A DNA stretch of 64,000 nt from Gammaproteobacteria bacterium. Lineage in GTDB: Bacteria > Pseudomonadota > Gammaproteobacteria > Steroidobacterales > Foliamicaceae. The notes below the pieces were generated by a model. It worked only from the letters and a program-made list of their open reading frames with translations. It made no database searches and was not told the origin of the DNA. Positions within the stretch are counted from its first letter, which is position 1. Every line of letters starts with the position of its first letter. Below, piece by piece: positions 25,556-34,337 of this stretch. The position numbers and the translations under genes were made by a program. The stretch lies in the NCBI GenBank assembly GCA_011523505.1, contig WTGP01000006.1:1-64000 (forward strand), in the 5' to 3' direction.

Positions 25556-27992
25556 ACTTGTAACTGACCTTGGCGCCCCAGATACGCGGATGCGGACGCA
25601 GCCGGAACCCGCTGAAGCCGAAGTTCTCTCCGGTGCCCGTGAAGTACTCCTCGTCGGTCAGATTCTCGACGTAGGCCACGACTTCCCAGCACTCATTCAG
25701 ATGCACGCCGGCCCGCAGATTGAATATGTCCACTTCGGGGGTGCGGAACGGAAAGCCGTCGGTGCGGCTCGGAACCTGCGCGATCCAGTCCGTTTGCGTC
25801 AGCGGATCGGAGTAAATGGTCGCGCCGCTCGTCTGCAGGTAGGTCACGTCCTCGATGGTCGAGTACTGCGAGTCCTTGTAGATCCACTCCAGCCGCGCCC
25901 AGCCGTCGAGCTGATCCAGCGTGAACGCGTAGTCGGCGGCCATGCTCCAGGTCAGTTCCGGCGCCCGCGGCAGCGGCTGGCCCTTGAGGTCGACGAACAG
26001 GTTGCCGCTCAGCCGCGCGACGTCGTCGCTCAGGATCTCCGTGTCGATCACTCCAAGGCCCGCAGTCAGCGTCAGGTTTTCGGTGACCAGCGCCGCCAAC
26101 TCCGCTTCCAGGCCGGTGGCGCGCGCTTCCTGGACGTTGATCGTGAGCTCCACGTTGGTCGTGGCGTCGCCCGGCACCAGGAAGAAGAAGGTCTCGAGCT
26201 GCAGGTCCTCCCAGTCCAGCAGGAAGGCCGCGGCGTTGAAGCGGGCCCGCCCGTCGAACAGTTCGGACTTCACACCCACTTCGTAGTTGGTCAGGATTTC
26301 GGGATCGAAGACCTCGTTGATCGCCGAGTTGTCGGCGCCGTTGCGGCCCAGCGAGAAACCGCCGGCCTTGTAACCCCGCGACACCGTGGCGTAAACCGTG
26401 GCTTCGTCGGTGAGATCGTAGGACAGCGCAACCCGGGGAGAAAGATCGGTAAACGTTTCCTCGCCGCTGATCTCCATGGTCGGCACCAGGTTGTTGGGCC
26501 AGCGCGGATTTTTTGGCCCTGCCGGCGATGATCCATACGGCAGGTAGGTATTGGTGACATCATCGGATGTGTAGCGGCCGCCCAGCGTAAAGTCGAACCG
26601 GTCCGTCATGTGCCAGGTCACGTCCGTGAAGACCGCCACACTGGTCAACTCAAACCCGTCATCGGCGCAGGCCAGGCAGAAGAAGGACCCTTCCGGCCAA
26701 CCCCAAACGGCGGGGAGGAAGGCCGGGGGCAGCGCGGGGACTTGTAAGGCGTGGTCCACGCCATTGACCACGGTGGTCGTGCCCGACTGCACGGCATTCG
26801 ACATGTCCTTTTCGTCGCGGGCGTACATCGCGCCCACGGTCCAGTCGAAGGCATCGGACGTGATGTCCAGTCGCAGCTCGGTGCTGAACGACGTGCCTTC
26901 GCGTGTCTGATCGCGGAACACGACATTCGCGGGAACCAGGTCGTTGTCGAACACCCGGTCCAGCTCGGTGTCGATCCAGCCGCTGATCCAGTTGAGGGTA
27001 GCGGTGTCCGACATCTCGCGGCTGACCTTGAGTATGGCGATGCTGGTGCTGTTGTCGTTCTTCTCGCCTATCGCCGAGCGCGCGGTCTTGCTGCGGTTCT
27101 CGGGCCAGAAACCTGTGCCGGGGTCCACCGGCTCCCGCAGGCCACCGCTGGGTCCACGGAACAGGAAGGTGGCCACGGAGTCCGTGTCCCAGACGCCGGA
27201 CGGCACGTTCTCGTCGTGGCCCTGATTCTCGTCGCTGTTCATCAGCATCAGGTCCACGGTCGTGGCGTCGTCCAGCAGCCAGCGCGCCGACACCCGGAGC
27301 ATCGTGTAATCGTGGCCGGAATCGCCGCCGCCCGGCACGATGTTCTCGACCAGGCCGCCGGAATCCTCGTAGTAGAGCACGCCGCGCAGCATGAAGTTGT
27401 CCGATACGGGGAGGTTGATCATGCCGCTGAAGTCGTACTGTTCGGCGGCGTTTTCGAAGTTCCGGAATCCCAGCGAAGCGCTGTAGTCGAACTCGGGCTG
27501 CGGCTTGCGCGTGGTCAGGTTGAGCGCGCCGCCCACCGCGTTGCGCCCGAAATAGGTGCCCTGCGGACCGCGCAGCACTTCGAGCCGCTCAAGGTCCTGC
27601 AACTGCGGGTTGACCGTGCCCTGCCCCACCGACGCCACGCTGAACTCGTCCAGGTACACGCCGATGGACTGAATGAAGGAACTCTCGTCGGTGTTGATGT
27701 TGCTTACGCCGCGCATCGCGATGCTGATGCCGCGGGAGCCCACCTGGCCGTCTTCCGTATAGCTCACATTGGGCGTCAGGTTGAGATACTGCGCCGCCTC
27801 GGTGATATTGGCGATCTCGAGCGCCTCGCCCGTAAAGGCGGTCACCGCCACGGGAACTTCCTGCAGGCTCTGCTCGCGGCGCTGGGCCGTGACGATGATT
27901 TCCTCAAGAACCATGCCGTCTTCCTGCGCAACCGCCATCGGAGCGATCATCGCAAGGGCAAGAAAACCAAAGGGAATACTGCCTTTCTTCAT
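25545..27992 (-). CDS. TonB-dependent outer-membrane receptor
   Basis: An 815-residue receptor. After the signal peptide (to about 22) comes a TonB-box-like EEIIVTAQRREQSLQEVPVAVTAF, then the plug domain with GVYLDEF and LERLEVLRGPQGTYFGRNAVGGALNL, and a 22-strand barrel ending in Phe-Gly-Arg (SYKFGR). The sequence style (VTAQRREQSLQEVPVAVTA) is common in proteobacterial receptors for large hydrophobic or glycosidic substrates rather than siderophores. A strong ribosome site (GGAGG) precedes the ATG at 27992. The location between sulfatase/oxygenase and ferredoxin genes suggests it imports the substrate of this catabolic region (inference). Confidence 0.95.
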   Translation of the reverse strand: MKKGSIPFGFLALAMIAPMAVAQEDGMVLEEIIVTAQRREQSLQEVPVAVTAFTGEALEIANITEAAQYLNLTPNVSYTEDGQVGSRGISIAMRGVSNINTDESSFIQSIGVYLDEFSVASVGQGTVNPQLQDLERLEVLRGPQGTYFGRNAVGGALNLTTRKPQPEFDYSASLGFRNFENAAEQYDFSGMINLPVSDNFMLRGVLYYEDSGGLVENIVPGGGDSGHDYTMLRVSARWLLDDATTVDLMLMNSDENQGHDENVPSGVWDTDSVATFLFRGPSGGLREPVDPGTGFWPENRSKTARSAIGEKNDNSTSIAILKVSREMSDTATLNWISGWIDTELDRVFDNDLVPANVVFRDQTREGTSFSTELRLDITSDAFDWTVGAMYARDEKDMSNAVQSGTTTVVNGVDHALQVPALPPAFLPAVWGWPEGSFFCLACADDGFELTSVAVFTDVTWHMTDRFDFTLGGRYTSDDVTNTYLPYGSSPAGPKNPRWPNNLVPTMEISGEETFTDLSPRVALSYDLTDEATVYATVSRGYKAGGFSLGRNGADNSAINEVFDPEILTNYEVGVKSELFDGRARFNAAAFLLDWEDLQLETFFFLVPGDATTNVELTINVQEARATGLEAELAALVTENLTLTAGLGVIDTEILSDDVARLSGNLFVDLKGQPLPRAPELTWSMAADYAFTLDQLDGWARLEWIYKDSQYSTIEDVTYLQTSGATIYSDPLTQTDWIAQVPSRTDGFPFRTPEVDIFNLRAGVHLNECWEVVAYVENLTDEEYFTGTGENFGFSGFRLRPHPRIWGAKVSYKFGR

Positions 27993-28045
27993 CCGTTTTT
28001 CCTCCGGGGAACTGATGCCCGAAATTCGGGAAACTGCAAGTGGCG

Positions 28046-28072
28046 ATCATAACACCAAAGCCCTTTGGGCAA
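28046..28072 (-). promoter_or_regulatory. Candidate promoter and operator of the TonB receptor gene
   Basis: On the minus strand TATGAT (28051-28046) is a good -10 and TTGCCC (28072-28067) or TTTGCC one base further a moderate -35, with 15-16 bases between. The spacer holds CCAAAGCCCTTTGG (28055-28068), a perfect palindrome of 6-bp arms, an ideal place for a repressor to bind. Confidence 0.45.
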
Positions 28073-28120
28073 ACGGCCGCGAGGCTTTGACCAGAAGGGA
28101 TCAATAGGTCTCATATAGAT

Positions 28121-28444
28121 TCATAAAGTCTCATATTCGTAATCCAGTACCACCCGTTGGCTGAGCGGAAGCGACTGGCAGACCAGCACGAACCCGGCCT
28201 CGATTTCCTCCTCCAGAAGCGCATGGTCCTTGCGCATCCGGACTTCGCCCTCCACCAGTCGCGCCCGGCAGGTGGCGCAGATGGCGCCGCGGCAGGAATG
28301 CGGAGGCGTGTGCCCGGCCTCGATGGCGGCGCTCAGGACATCCAGCCCGCGCGACGGGTCCATGCGGAATTCGCGCCGCTGCCCGCCGAGCAGCAAGGTC
28401 ACGCTCACGACTCGCCCAGGCTGTATCGAATTGGTATTGGTCAT
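28121..28444 (-). CDS. 2Fe-2S ferredoxin (plant/oxygenase type)
   Basis: A 107-residue one-electron carrier. Cluster ligands are CRGAICATC (C-x4-C-x2-C, about 52-60) and a distant Cys in FVLVCQSLP (about 90), the pattern of chloroplast-type ferredoxins and the ferredoxin domains of oxygenase reductases. It lacks flavin and NAD domains, so a separate reductase is needed; none is in the window. The obvious partner is the Rieske oxygenase at 21.3-23.1 kb. It is transcribed ahead of the TonB receptor gene and is divergent from the SDR, 19 bases apart. Confidence 0.88.
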   Translation of the reverse strand: MTNTNSIQPGRVVSVTLLLGGQRREFRMDPSRGLDVLSAAIEAGHTPPHSCRGAICATCRARLVEGEVRMRKDHALLEEEIEAGFVLVCQSLPLSQRVVLDYEYETL

Positions 28445-28463
28445 TTCGGTTACTGTACGGCCA

Positions 28464-29246
28464 GTGAGCGATTTCCGAGAGCGTTACGGGGAGTGGGCCC
28501 TGGTTGCCGGCGCATCCGAAGGACTGGGCGCCGCTTTCGCCGAACAGCTCGCCGGGCGCGGCATGAATGTCCTGCTGCTGGCGCGCCGGGAAGAATTGCT
28601 GGCGGAACTGGCCGGGCGGCTGACCGCCGAATACGGCATCGATGCCCGCTGGCGGGTGCTGGACCTGTCGGACCCGGACCCGGCGGCGCGGCTCGAGGCG
28701 GCCTGCGGAGACATTTCGCCCGGCCTGCTGGTCTACAACGCGGCGCTGATCCCCACCGGCCCCTTTGTCGAGATGACACAGGACACGCTTGAGCGGATCG
28801 CGAGGGTCAACGTGCTGGGCCCGCTCGCCCTCACACGGGCGCTGCTTGATCCCATGCGCAGCCGCGGCCGGGGAGCCGTGGTCCTGATGTCCTCCATGTC
28901 GGGAATACAAGGCTGGCCGAGGATCGCAGCCTACGCGGCCACCAAGGCGTTCAACACAACGCTGGGGGAAGCGCTCTGGTACGAGTTGGGCGAAGAAGGC
29001 ATCGACGTGGTGGTGTCGTGCCCGGCCGCCGTCAGCACACCGGCCTATTTCAGGAACTTCGGACGCAGGGTGCCGGGCATGCTGACGCCGGAGACCGTCG
29101 CGCGCAAGACGCTGGACGCGTTGGGCAAGGGGCCAAGGGTGGTCCCCGGACTGTTCAACCGCATCGGGTGGCAGGTCATGACGCGACTGCTGCCGCGCAA
29201 GCCGCTGATCCGCGCGATGGGCAGGACGATGAAAAAGGTGGTATGA
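28464..29246 (+). CDS. Short-chain dehydrogenase/reductase
   Basis: A 260-residue Rossmann-fold oxidoreductase. Motifs: NAD(P) loop GASEGLGAAFAEQLA (about 15-29), NNAG-equivalent VYNAALIP, catalytic Ser in SSMSGIQGWP and Tyr-x3-Lys AYAATKAF. The later region with VVVSCPAAVSTPAYF resembles the 17-beta-hydroxysteroid/3-ketoacyl branch of SDRs, but substrate prediction is unsafe. The GTG at 28464 is taken as start since it gives the usual N-terminal length; an open frame upstream would run antisense to the ferredoxin gene. Its stop overlaps the next ATG (ATGA). Confidence 0.87.
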   Translation: MSDFRERYGEWALVAGASEGLGAAFAEQLAGRGMNVLLLARREELLAELAGRLTAEYGIDARWRVLDLSDPDPAARLEAACGDISPGLLVYNAALIPTGPFVEMTQDTLERIARVNVLGPLALTRALLDPMRSRGRGAVVLMSSMSGIQGWPRIAAYAATKAFNTTLGEALWYELGEEGIDVVVSCPAAVSTPAYFRNFGRRVPGMLTPETVARKTLDALGKGPRVVPGLFNRIGWQVMTRLLPRKPLIRAMGRTMKKVV

Positions 29247-30328
29247 GCGGCTTCCTGGCGGGCTTCTTTTCCTCCTGGCTGATTTTCGCCGCCATACTGG
29301 TCCTGCAACTGGTCCTGCCGGCGCGACGCATCGAAGGCTACGCCCGGCATGAGGAAACCGGCCGGCGCCTCGGCTACCGGCTGAACGGGCTGCCGGTTTT
29401 CGCAATCTGCGTAGCGGCCTGGTTCTTTCTGGGCCACTACGGCGTCGTGCCCTGGGACTGGCTGTGGCATCACCGCTGGTCCGGGGCGGCGGGCGGCTGC
29501 GTGCTCGGTCTGCTGGTGTCCGCGGCCGTCGTGTTTTCCGCTCCCGCCCGGCGGCGCTCGTGGCTGGCGGACTATTACCTGGGACGGCGGCCCAACCCGC
29601 GGATGTTCAGGGGACGCGTGGACGCCAAGATGTACCTGTACGTGGCCGGCGCGACGCTGCTGCAGCTGAACCTGCTGTCCTTCGCCGGTCATCACCATCT
29701 CGACAATCCCCTCGATCTCTCCCCCGGCGTCGTGCTCTACCTCATGCTGTTCACCTGGTTCATCTGCGACTACCTGTTCTTCGAGCGCGTACACCTCTAC
29801 ACCTATGACCTCTTTGCCGAGCGTCTGGGTTTCAAGCTCGTCTGGGGATGCCTGGCCTTGTATCCGTATTTCTATGGAGTCGGGCTCTGGGCGGTCGCCG
29901 ACCTTCCCGACCCGGAGGCGCCGCAATGGCTGTACTTCATTGCGGCGCTGGTCTTTTTCGGCGGCTGGATGCTGGCCCGCGGGTCCAACATGCAGAAATT
30001 CACTTTCAAACGCGATCCGGGGCGGGCGTTTCTTGGCGTCATGAAGCCCCGGGTCATTTCCGACGGCGCCCGCGGCATCCTGTGCAGCGGTTTCTGGAGC
30101 GTCTCCCGCCACGTCAACTACCTCGGCGAAATCATGATGGCCTGCGGCCTGGCGCTGTCGCTGGGCCGGCCGCTGGAACCGGGACCCTGGCTGTACCCGC
30201 TGTATTACGTGCTGCTGCTTGTCCCGCGCGAACGCGACGACGATCGCCGCTGCGCGGAGAAATACGGCGCGCTGTGGGACGAATACCGCAGGCGGGTCCC
30301 CTGGCGGATCGTCCCCCGCGTCTATTGA
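29243..30328 (+). CDS. ERG4/ERG24 sterol reductase-like membrane protein
   Basis: A 361-residue polytopic protein with about eight to nine membrane segments. The C-terminal section (SVSRHVNYLGEIMMACGLAL, then PRERDDDRRCAEKYGALWDEYRRRVPWRIVPRVY) matches the signature end of ERG4/ERG24 sterol C14/C24 reductases, including the conserved RDD, KYG..W..Y and RVPWRI(V)P positions. These enzymes reduce sterol double bonds using NADPH. Bacterial members are uncommon. The start ATG overlaps the SDR stop (ATGA), so SDR and reductase are translated together; a steroid or terpenoid substrate is a reasonable inference. Confidence 0.82.
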   Translation: MSGFLAGFFSSWLIFAAILVLQLVLPARRIEGYARHEETGRRLGYRLNGLPVFAICVAAWFFLGHYGVVPWDWLWHHRWSGAAGGCVLGLLVSAAVVFSAPARRRSWLADYYLGRRPNPRMFRGRVDAKMYLYVAGATLLQLNLLSFAGHHHLDNPLDLSPGVVLYLMLFTWFICDYLFFERVHLYTYDLFAERLGFKLVWGCLALYPYFYGVGLWAVADLPDPEAPQWLYFIAALVFFGGWMLARGSNMQKFTFKRDPGRAFLGVMKPRVISDGARGILCSGFWSVSRHVNYLGEIMMACGLALSLGRPLEPGPWLYPLYYVLLLVPRERDDDRRCAEKYGALWDEYRRRVPWRIVPRVY

Positions 30329-30331
30329 ACG

Positions 30332-31681
30332 TTAGTCCGAGATGTCCTCGAGGCGCTCGCCGGAGCGGACGTTGATCTGAAACAGTGTGGAAATGCCGGT
30401 CAGCAGGAGGCTGGGCAACACCGTAACGGTGAAAGCCCATTGCCAGCCGATGAGTACTGCCAGCGCACCGACCACCAGCGGATACACGGCAAAGCCGATG
30501 TTGATGCCGATTCCGGCCACGAAGGCTACCGCGGTGGCGCGCACCCGGGTGGGAAACACCTCCGCCAGGTAGGTCTGCAGCACGGCGATGGTTCCGTAGA
30601 AGAAGAAGGTCATTGCCGCCATCAGCGCGATGTCGGCCTCCAGTCCCAGGTCCAGCCAGAACACGGCTGCGCAGATGGGAATGGCGATGAACACCCAGAT
30701 CGCCACCGTATTGCGGCGCGTGGTGAGGAACTCGCCGACCAGTGAAGAGGCGATGTAGCCGATCGCACCGATACCGTATGACACGCCCACGATCAGGTTC
30801 GCCTCGTCCAGCGTGTGGCCCCGCACTTCGTGGAAGAACGTCGGGAAGAAGAACGCGGTTCCCGCGTAGGCGCCGCCAAAGGTCAGCGACGCTATCCAGC
30901 CGAGAGAAACGCGCCGGATGTATTGCGGGCTTAGCAGCAGGGCGATGCGATCCCTGGCCGTCATTCCAGTTTCGGCAGCGGCTTCCTGCGCCTCTTTTTC
31001 CGCCAGGAACCGCTTGCTTTCGGGAATGAACCAATAAAGGACTACAGCGATGGGTATGACGAGGAACGCCACCATGAACAAAAGGCGCCAGCTCCCGGCG
31101 CCCTGCACGGCCTCGGCGGACATCAGGCCCAGCGACTCGAGAAACGCGCCCACCGACCGGCCGATCGCCGGATTCCCCATCAATTCGACCGCCAGCAGTC
31201 CCCCGATAAACCATCCCAGCGGATAACCGATCTGCAGGATGCCGGCGTTGAACCCGCGGAAACGGGCGGGCGACGCCTCCACCACATACGAATTGATGAT
31301 CGGCACCATGCCCGAACACAAGCACCACCCGACCAGGCGCAGGAACACAAGCATGGCCAGCGTTTCCGCCAGCGAAAACAGGCCGACCATAAGCGCCGAA
31401 ACGGCAAGGAACACGGAGAACATCATCCGCCGGCCATAGCGGTCGGTGAGCAGCCCGGCCACCACGATGAAGAACGCGGCGGCCAGGAACGAGGCCGACA
31501 GGATCAGGCCGATTTGCGGATCGCCGATCGCGAAGGTCTCCTTGATCGGCGGGATCGCGTAACCGAAGAACGCCTGGTCCATGTTGGCCAGCGTCCAGCC
31601 GAACAGGCAGATGCCGAACACCTGCAGGAAGTACGGGTTCAGAAGCGCGCGCCAGTTGACGCGCTCGCCGGACTCAATCAA
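30332..31681 (-). CDS. MFS transporter (metabolite:H+ symporter-like)
   Basis: A 449-residue 12-helix carrier. It begins with NPYFLQVFGICLFGWTLANMDQAFFGYAIPPIKETF and has the loop GLLTDRYGRRMMFSVFLAVSALMVGLFSLA, the MFS A-motif, plus VVEASPARFRGFNAGILQIGYPLGW between helices 4 and 5, similar to aromatic acid and sugar porter symporters. The N-terminal Asp in NMDQ may take part in proton coupling. It is 28 bases downstream of another MFS gene and probably co-transcribed. Confidence 0.85.
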   Translation of the reverse strand: MIESGERVNWRALLNPYFLQVFGICLFGWTLANMDQAFFGYAIPPIKETFAIGDPQIGLILSASFLAAAFFIVVAGLLTDRYGRRMMFSVFLAVSALMVGLFSLAETLAMLVFLRLVGWCLCSGMVPIINSYVVEASPARFRGFNAGILQIGYPLGWFIGGLLAVELMGNPAIGRSVGAFLESLGLMSAEAVQGAGSWRLLFMVAFLVIPIAVVLYWFIPESKRFLAEKEAQEAAAETGMTARDRIALLLSPQYIRRVSLGWIASLTFGGAYAGTAFFFPTFFHEVRGHTLDEANLIVGVSYGIGAIGYIASSLVGEFLTTRRNTVAIWVFIAIPICAAVFWLDLGLEADIALMAAMTFFFYGTIAVLQTYLAEVFPTRVRATAVAFVAGIGINIGFAVYPLVVGALAVLIGWQWAFTVTVLPSLLLTGISTLFQINVRSGERLEDISD

Positions 31682-31709
31682 TTACGGTCCCTCCGTGAGT
31701 GCCCCGGCG

Positions 31710-33074
31710 TCAGGCCGAACTTTCCGCCTTTGCGGCGGCCGCGGCGCGCGATTCCCTGAGCATCAGACTTCCGGCGGCCGCCATGACCAGCAGGTTGGCC
31801 AGGCCCACCATGATGAACGGCGCCACCGGTCCGTGACGGTCATACAGGAATCCGCCCAGCGCCACGAAAACCAGAATGCCCAGCACTCCACTCAGGTTGA
31901 AGGCGCCGACGACCGTGCCGCGCGACGCCTTCGGCGCCTCGCGTCCGATGAGCGTGGTGGCGCCCCAGAAAGCGCTGATCTGGCCCGCGCCCAGCAGGCA
32001 CAAAAACGGAATCGATCTGACCGAAAGCAGGTCGCCGACGAACCACATTCCCAGGTAACCGATCGTCGCAACCCCGAAGGCCACCCCCAGCGCCAGGAGC
32101 CGGTCGCGCTTCTCCAGCAGGAATCCCAGCACGACAATCCAGAGCAAACCGGCGGTCTGGGCGACGGCAAACGGGCGCACGCTCATGGCCTGGGCCTCGG
32201 ATCCCGTAAGCCCCGCGCTCTCGACCGCAAATCGTCCCCACAGGGTCAGGAAACTGCCCAGGATCACGAGGTCGCTGCGGGCCACGAAGGCGCCCGCGTA
32301 GGCCACGGCGATGCGAGGATTCCTGATCGCCTCGCGCACGCCCGCGGTAAGCAATTCCTTCACCGGCGGGCGCTCCTCGCGCGTGGTCGGCGTGCCGGGC
32401 TGCAAGCCCCACGCCGCCACTGCGGCCGTCACGAACGCAACCGCCGCGACAAGGAACAGCCCCAGGGGCAGAACCGAGTCCTCGGGCAGGTCCAGGCTTT
32501 CCACGAGCACCCGGGCGCCGTCGCCGAACATCAGCTTGATCAGCACCACGCCCAGGCCGGTGAGCGCGCCGCTGATCGCCACCACGCGGCCACGCGAGAT
32601 TTCCTGCGGGTAGTCGGCCAGGATGGTGGCCAGCATGCCCGTGGCCGCGCCTATGCCCACCGCATAGAGAACGCGCGCACCGAACAGCTGCCAGATCTCG
32701 AAGGCGTAGGCGTGAAAGACGTAGCTCAGGCCCATGAGAAGCAGCCCGATCGCGAAGATCTGGCGGCGTCCGATGCGGTCCGCGGCCACGCCCACGAGGC
32801 CGAACACGGCGAGCAGCACGAATTCCGTCCACAGGACCAGGCCGCTGATCCATTGCCCCTGGTCCCTGGCCGGGATGCCGAAGTTCTCGCTCAGTACGTT
32901 GGTCTGCACGCCGGTGATCGCGGTAAGCAGTCCAACAGTGGTGAACGAAACGAACAGGAACGACCACGCGTTGGTAGTCGTGAGGCCCGGCACGAACCAC
33001 AATCCCGCCAGACGCTTGCCGGAGGGGTCCGGCTTCAGATCGCGCCCCTTGGCTGCGTGGAGTCCGTTGGGCAT
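31710..33074 (-). CDS. MFS transporter, paralogue of the carrier at 35.4-36.7 kb
   Basis: A 454-residue 12-helix carrier with the A-motif-like GVAADRIGRRQIFAIGLLLMG. It shares clear similarity with the product of 35374-36717: compare REAIRNPRIAVAYAGAFVARSDL with WRAARNPRVALAYVGALVSRGDL, and LIGREAP with LIGKEAP in the same place, followed by matching Gly-rich helices. It lies 107 bases downstream of a DUF1838 gene; the gap has a 6-bp hairpin (33105-33122, GGGTCT/AGACCC) without a U-tract and nothing else obvious. The pairing of carrier and DUF1838 is seen twice here. Confidence 0.85.
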   Translation of the reverse strand: MPNGLHAAKGRDLKPDPSGKRLAGLWFVPGLTTTNAWSFLFVSFTTVGLLTAITGVQTNVLSENFGIPARDQGQWISGLVLWTEFVLLAVFGLVGVAADRIGRRQIFAIGLLLMGLSYVFHAYAFEIWQLFGARVLYAVGIGAATGMLATILADYPQEISRGRVVAISGALTGLGVVLIKLMFGDGARVLVESLDLPEDSVLPLGLFLVAAVAFVTAAVAAWGLQPGTPTTREERPPVKELLTAGVREAIRNPRIAVAYAGAFVARSDLVILGSFLTLWGRFAVESAGLTGSEAQAMSVRPFAVAQTAGLLWIVVLGFLLEKRDRLLALGVAFGVATIGYLGMWFVGDLLSVRSIPFLCLLGAGQISAFWGATTLIGREAPKASRGTVVGAFNLSGVLGILVFVALGGFLYDRHGPVAPFIMVGLANLLVMAAAGSLMLRESRAAAAAKAESSA

Positions 33075-33181
33075 CTCAGAATCGCTCCCGTGCCGGCGAC
33101 GTCAGGGTCTGCTGAAAGACCCCGAAGCAAACGCGGCCGGCCGGCAGCAGCCGCGAGCGCTCATTCAAATGTTCGTGAAGC

Positions 33182-34210
33182 CTAGGTCTCCTGCTTCGGC
33201 GGCGCCGGCGTGCGCTCGATCGCGTACCACTCAAGGCTGGACAGGCTGGGCTCCTCCGGATCGTAGGTTTCCGGTGCGTTGAAATACTTGGGATGGTGCT
33301 TCTCCGCGTAGTCGAGCAGCTTGCGGTCGTGAATCTGTTCCAGGTCCTCGCCGGCGCCCATGAAGGCCGCGTACTGGCAGAAGCCGGGCGACTGCCCCAT
33401 CAGCATCCACGGCAGCCACGGCGTCGTGCGGTTCCAGACCCCGTGGTACGGCAGCGTGGTCAGGTCCGGGTTCTGCAGTTGCGCACCATCGAGGTGGAAT
33501 GCGAAGAACTCCGATACCTGCACCATCGAACCCGTGGACTCGCGCACCCACTTCGCCGGATCCAGCGCGTTCGGATAGTAGAGGTGGATATGGATTTCCA
33601 TGTCCACCCGGGGGCCGCGCTGCTGCCACGGCAGGACGAAGGGAATTTTCGGCGGCACTTCCTCATTGAGCCCGCCGAATCGCGGCGGTTCGGGAAAATG
33701 GTCGCTGATCACGTAGTTGAACGGATCGTTGGCGATCGGCACCACGGGCACGGTCTCGTTGGTATAGGGGTTCTCCCACTCCTCCAGCACCTCGCCGCTG
33801 CGCAGGTCGGTGTAGTAGCCCACCTCGCGCAGGATCTTGGCGATCGAACCGTCTTCGTTCTGCTGCAGGCGCGACACGCCGAAGCCGGCAAAGCCGAACA
33901 GGTCGCGGATCGCCTCGCCGGGGCGCACGCCCATCACGTAGCCCTTGAACCAGCCCGTCTTCTGAACGCTCTCGTCGAGGTTGCCCTGGGTGCGGGCGTA
34001 TGCGATCTTGTTGCCTTCGCCGGTGCTCAGGTCCACGTACGGGCCGCCCAGGTAATCCTTCGAGCCGTTGGCGTCGCCGTTGCCGACGTTCACATCGTCG
34101 TCATTGATGGTGACGTTGACGTCGCCGCAGGCGCCCATGCTCAGCGCCGCCGCGCCGAAGGCCCCCACGGCCCCGAAGCCCTTGATGAATTCCCGACGTT
34201 TCGATTGCAT
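33182..34210 (-). CDS. DUF1838 family exported protein (copy 2)
   Basis: A 342-residue protein. The N-terminus SKRREFIKGFGAVGAFGAAALSMGAC is a twin-arginine signal that also ends in a lipobox-like Gly-Ala-Cys, so it may be a Tat-exported lipoprotein; an odd Asn/Asp-rich linker (VNVTINDDDVNVGNG) follows. The body matches DUF1838: WFKGYVMGVRPGEAIRDLFGFAGFGVSRL, MEIHIHLYYPNALDP, GVWNRTTPWLPWMLMGQ. Function is unknown. It is very similar to the product of 34338-35351 throughout, ending in the same TPAPPKQ tail. Tat export hints at a cofactor-bearing or pre-folded protein (inference). Confidence 0.85.
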   Translation of the reverse strand: MQSKRREFIKGFGAVGAFGAAALSMGACGDVNVTINDDDVNVGNGDANGSKDYLGGPYVDLSTGEGNKIAYARTQGNLDESVQKTGWFKGYVMGVRPGEAIRDLFGFAGFGVSRLQQNEDGSIAKILREVGYYTDLRSGEVLEEWENPYTNETVPVVPIANDPFNYVISDHFPEPPRFGGLNEEVPPKIPFVLPWQQRGPRVDMEIHIHLYYPNALDPAKWVRESTGSMVQVSEFFAFHLDGAQLQNPDLTTLPYHGVWNRTTPWLPWMLMGQSPGFCQYAAFMGAGEDLEQIHDRKLLDYAEKHHPKYFNAPETYDPEEPSLSSLEWYAIERTPAPPKQET

Positions 34211-34248
34211 AGGTAATCCCCTTGTTTCGATATTCCCCGCTAAATCAA

Positions 34249-34263
34249 ACCCGCCGCGCGGGT
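34249..34263 (-). terminator. Likely intrinsic terminator between the two DUF1838 genes
   Basis: On the minus strand ACCCGC-GCG-GCGGGT forms a perfect 6-bp stem directly followed by TTGATTTAG. It lies 75 bases after the stop of the upstream DUF1838 gene and 39 bases before the next start, separating the two paralogous pairs. The rest of the 127-base gap shows no further structure I can support. Confidence 0.5.
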
Positions 34264-34337
34264 CCGCTCAAGGCGCCCGGCCTCAAGTCCCGGCGGGCGC
34301 GTGGCCTGCAAGGATACCAGCACCTCCGACCGGCCGA

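Noticed and set aside
28111-28140. Two copies of TCTCATAT around the ferredoxin stop as a possible operator
   Set aside because: Only eight bases, one copy is inside the coding end; no symmetry and no promoter alongside.
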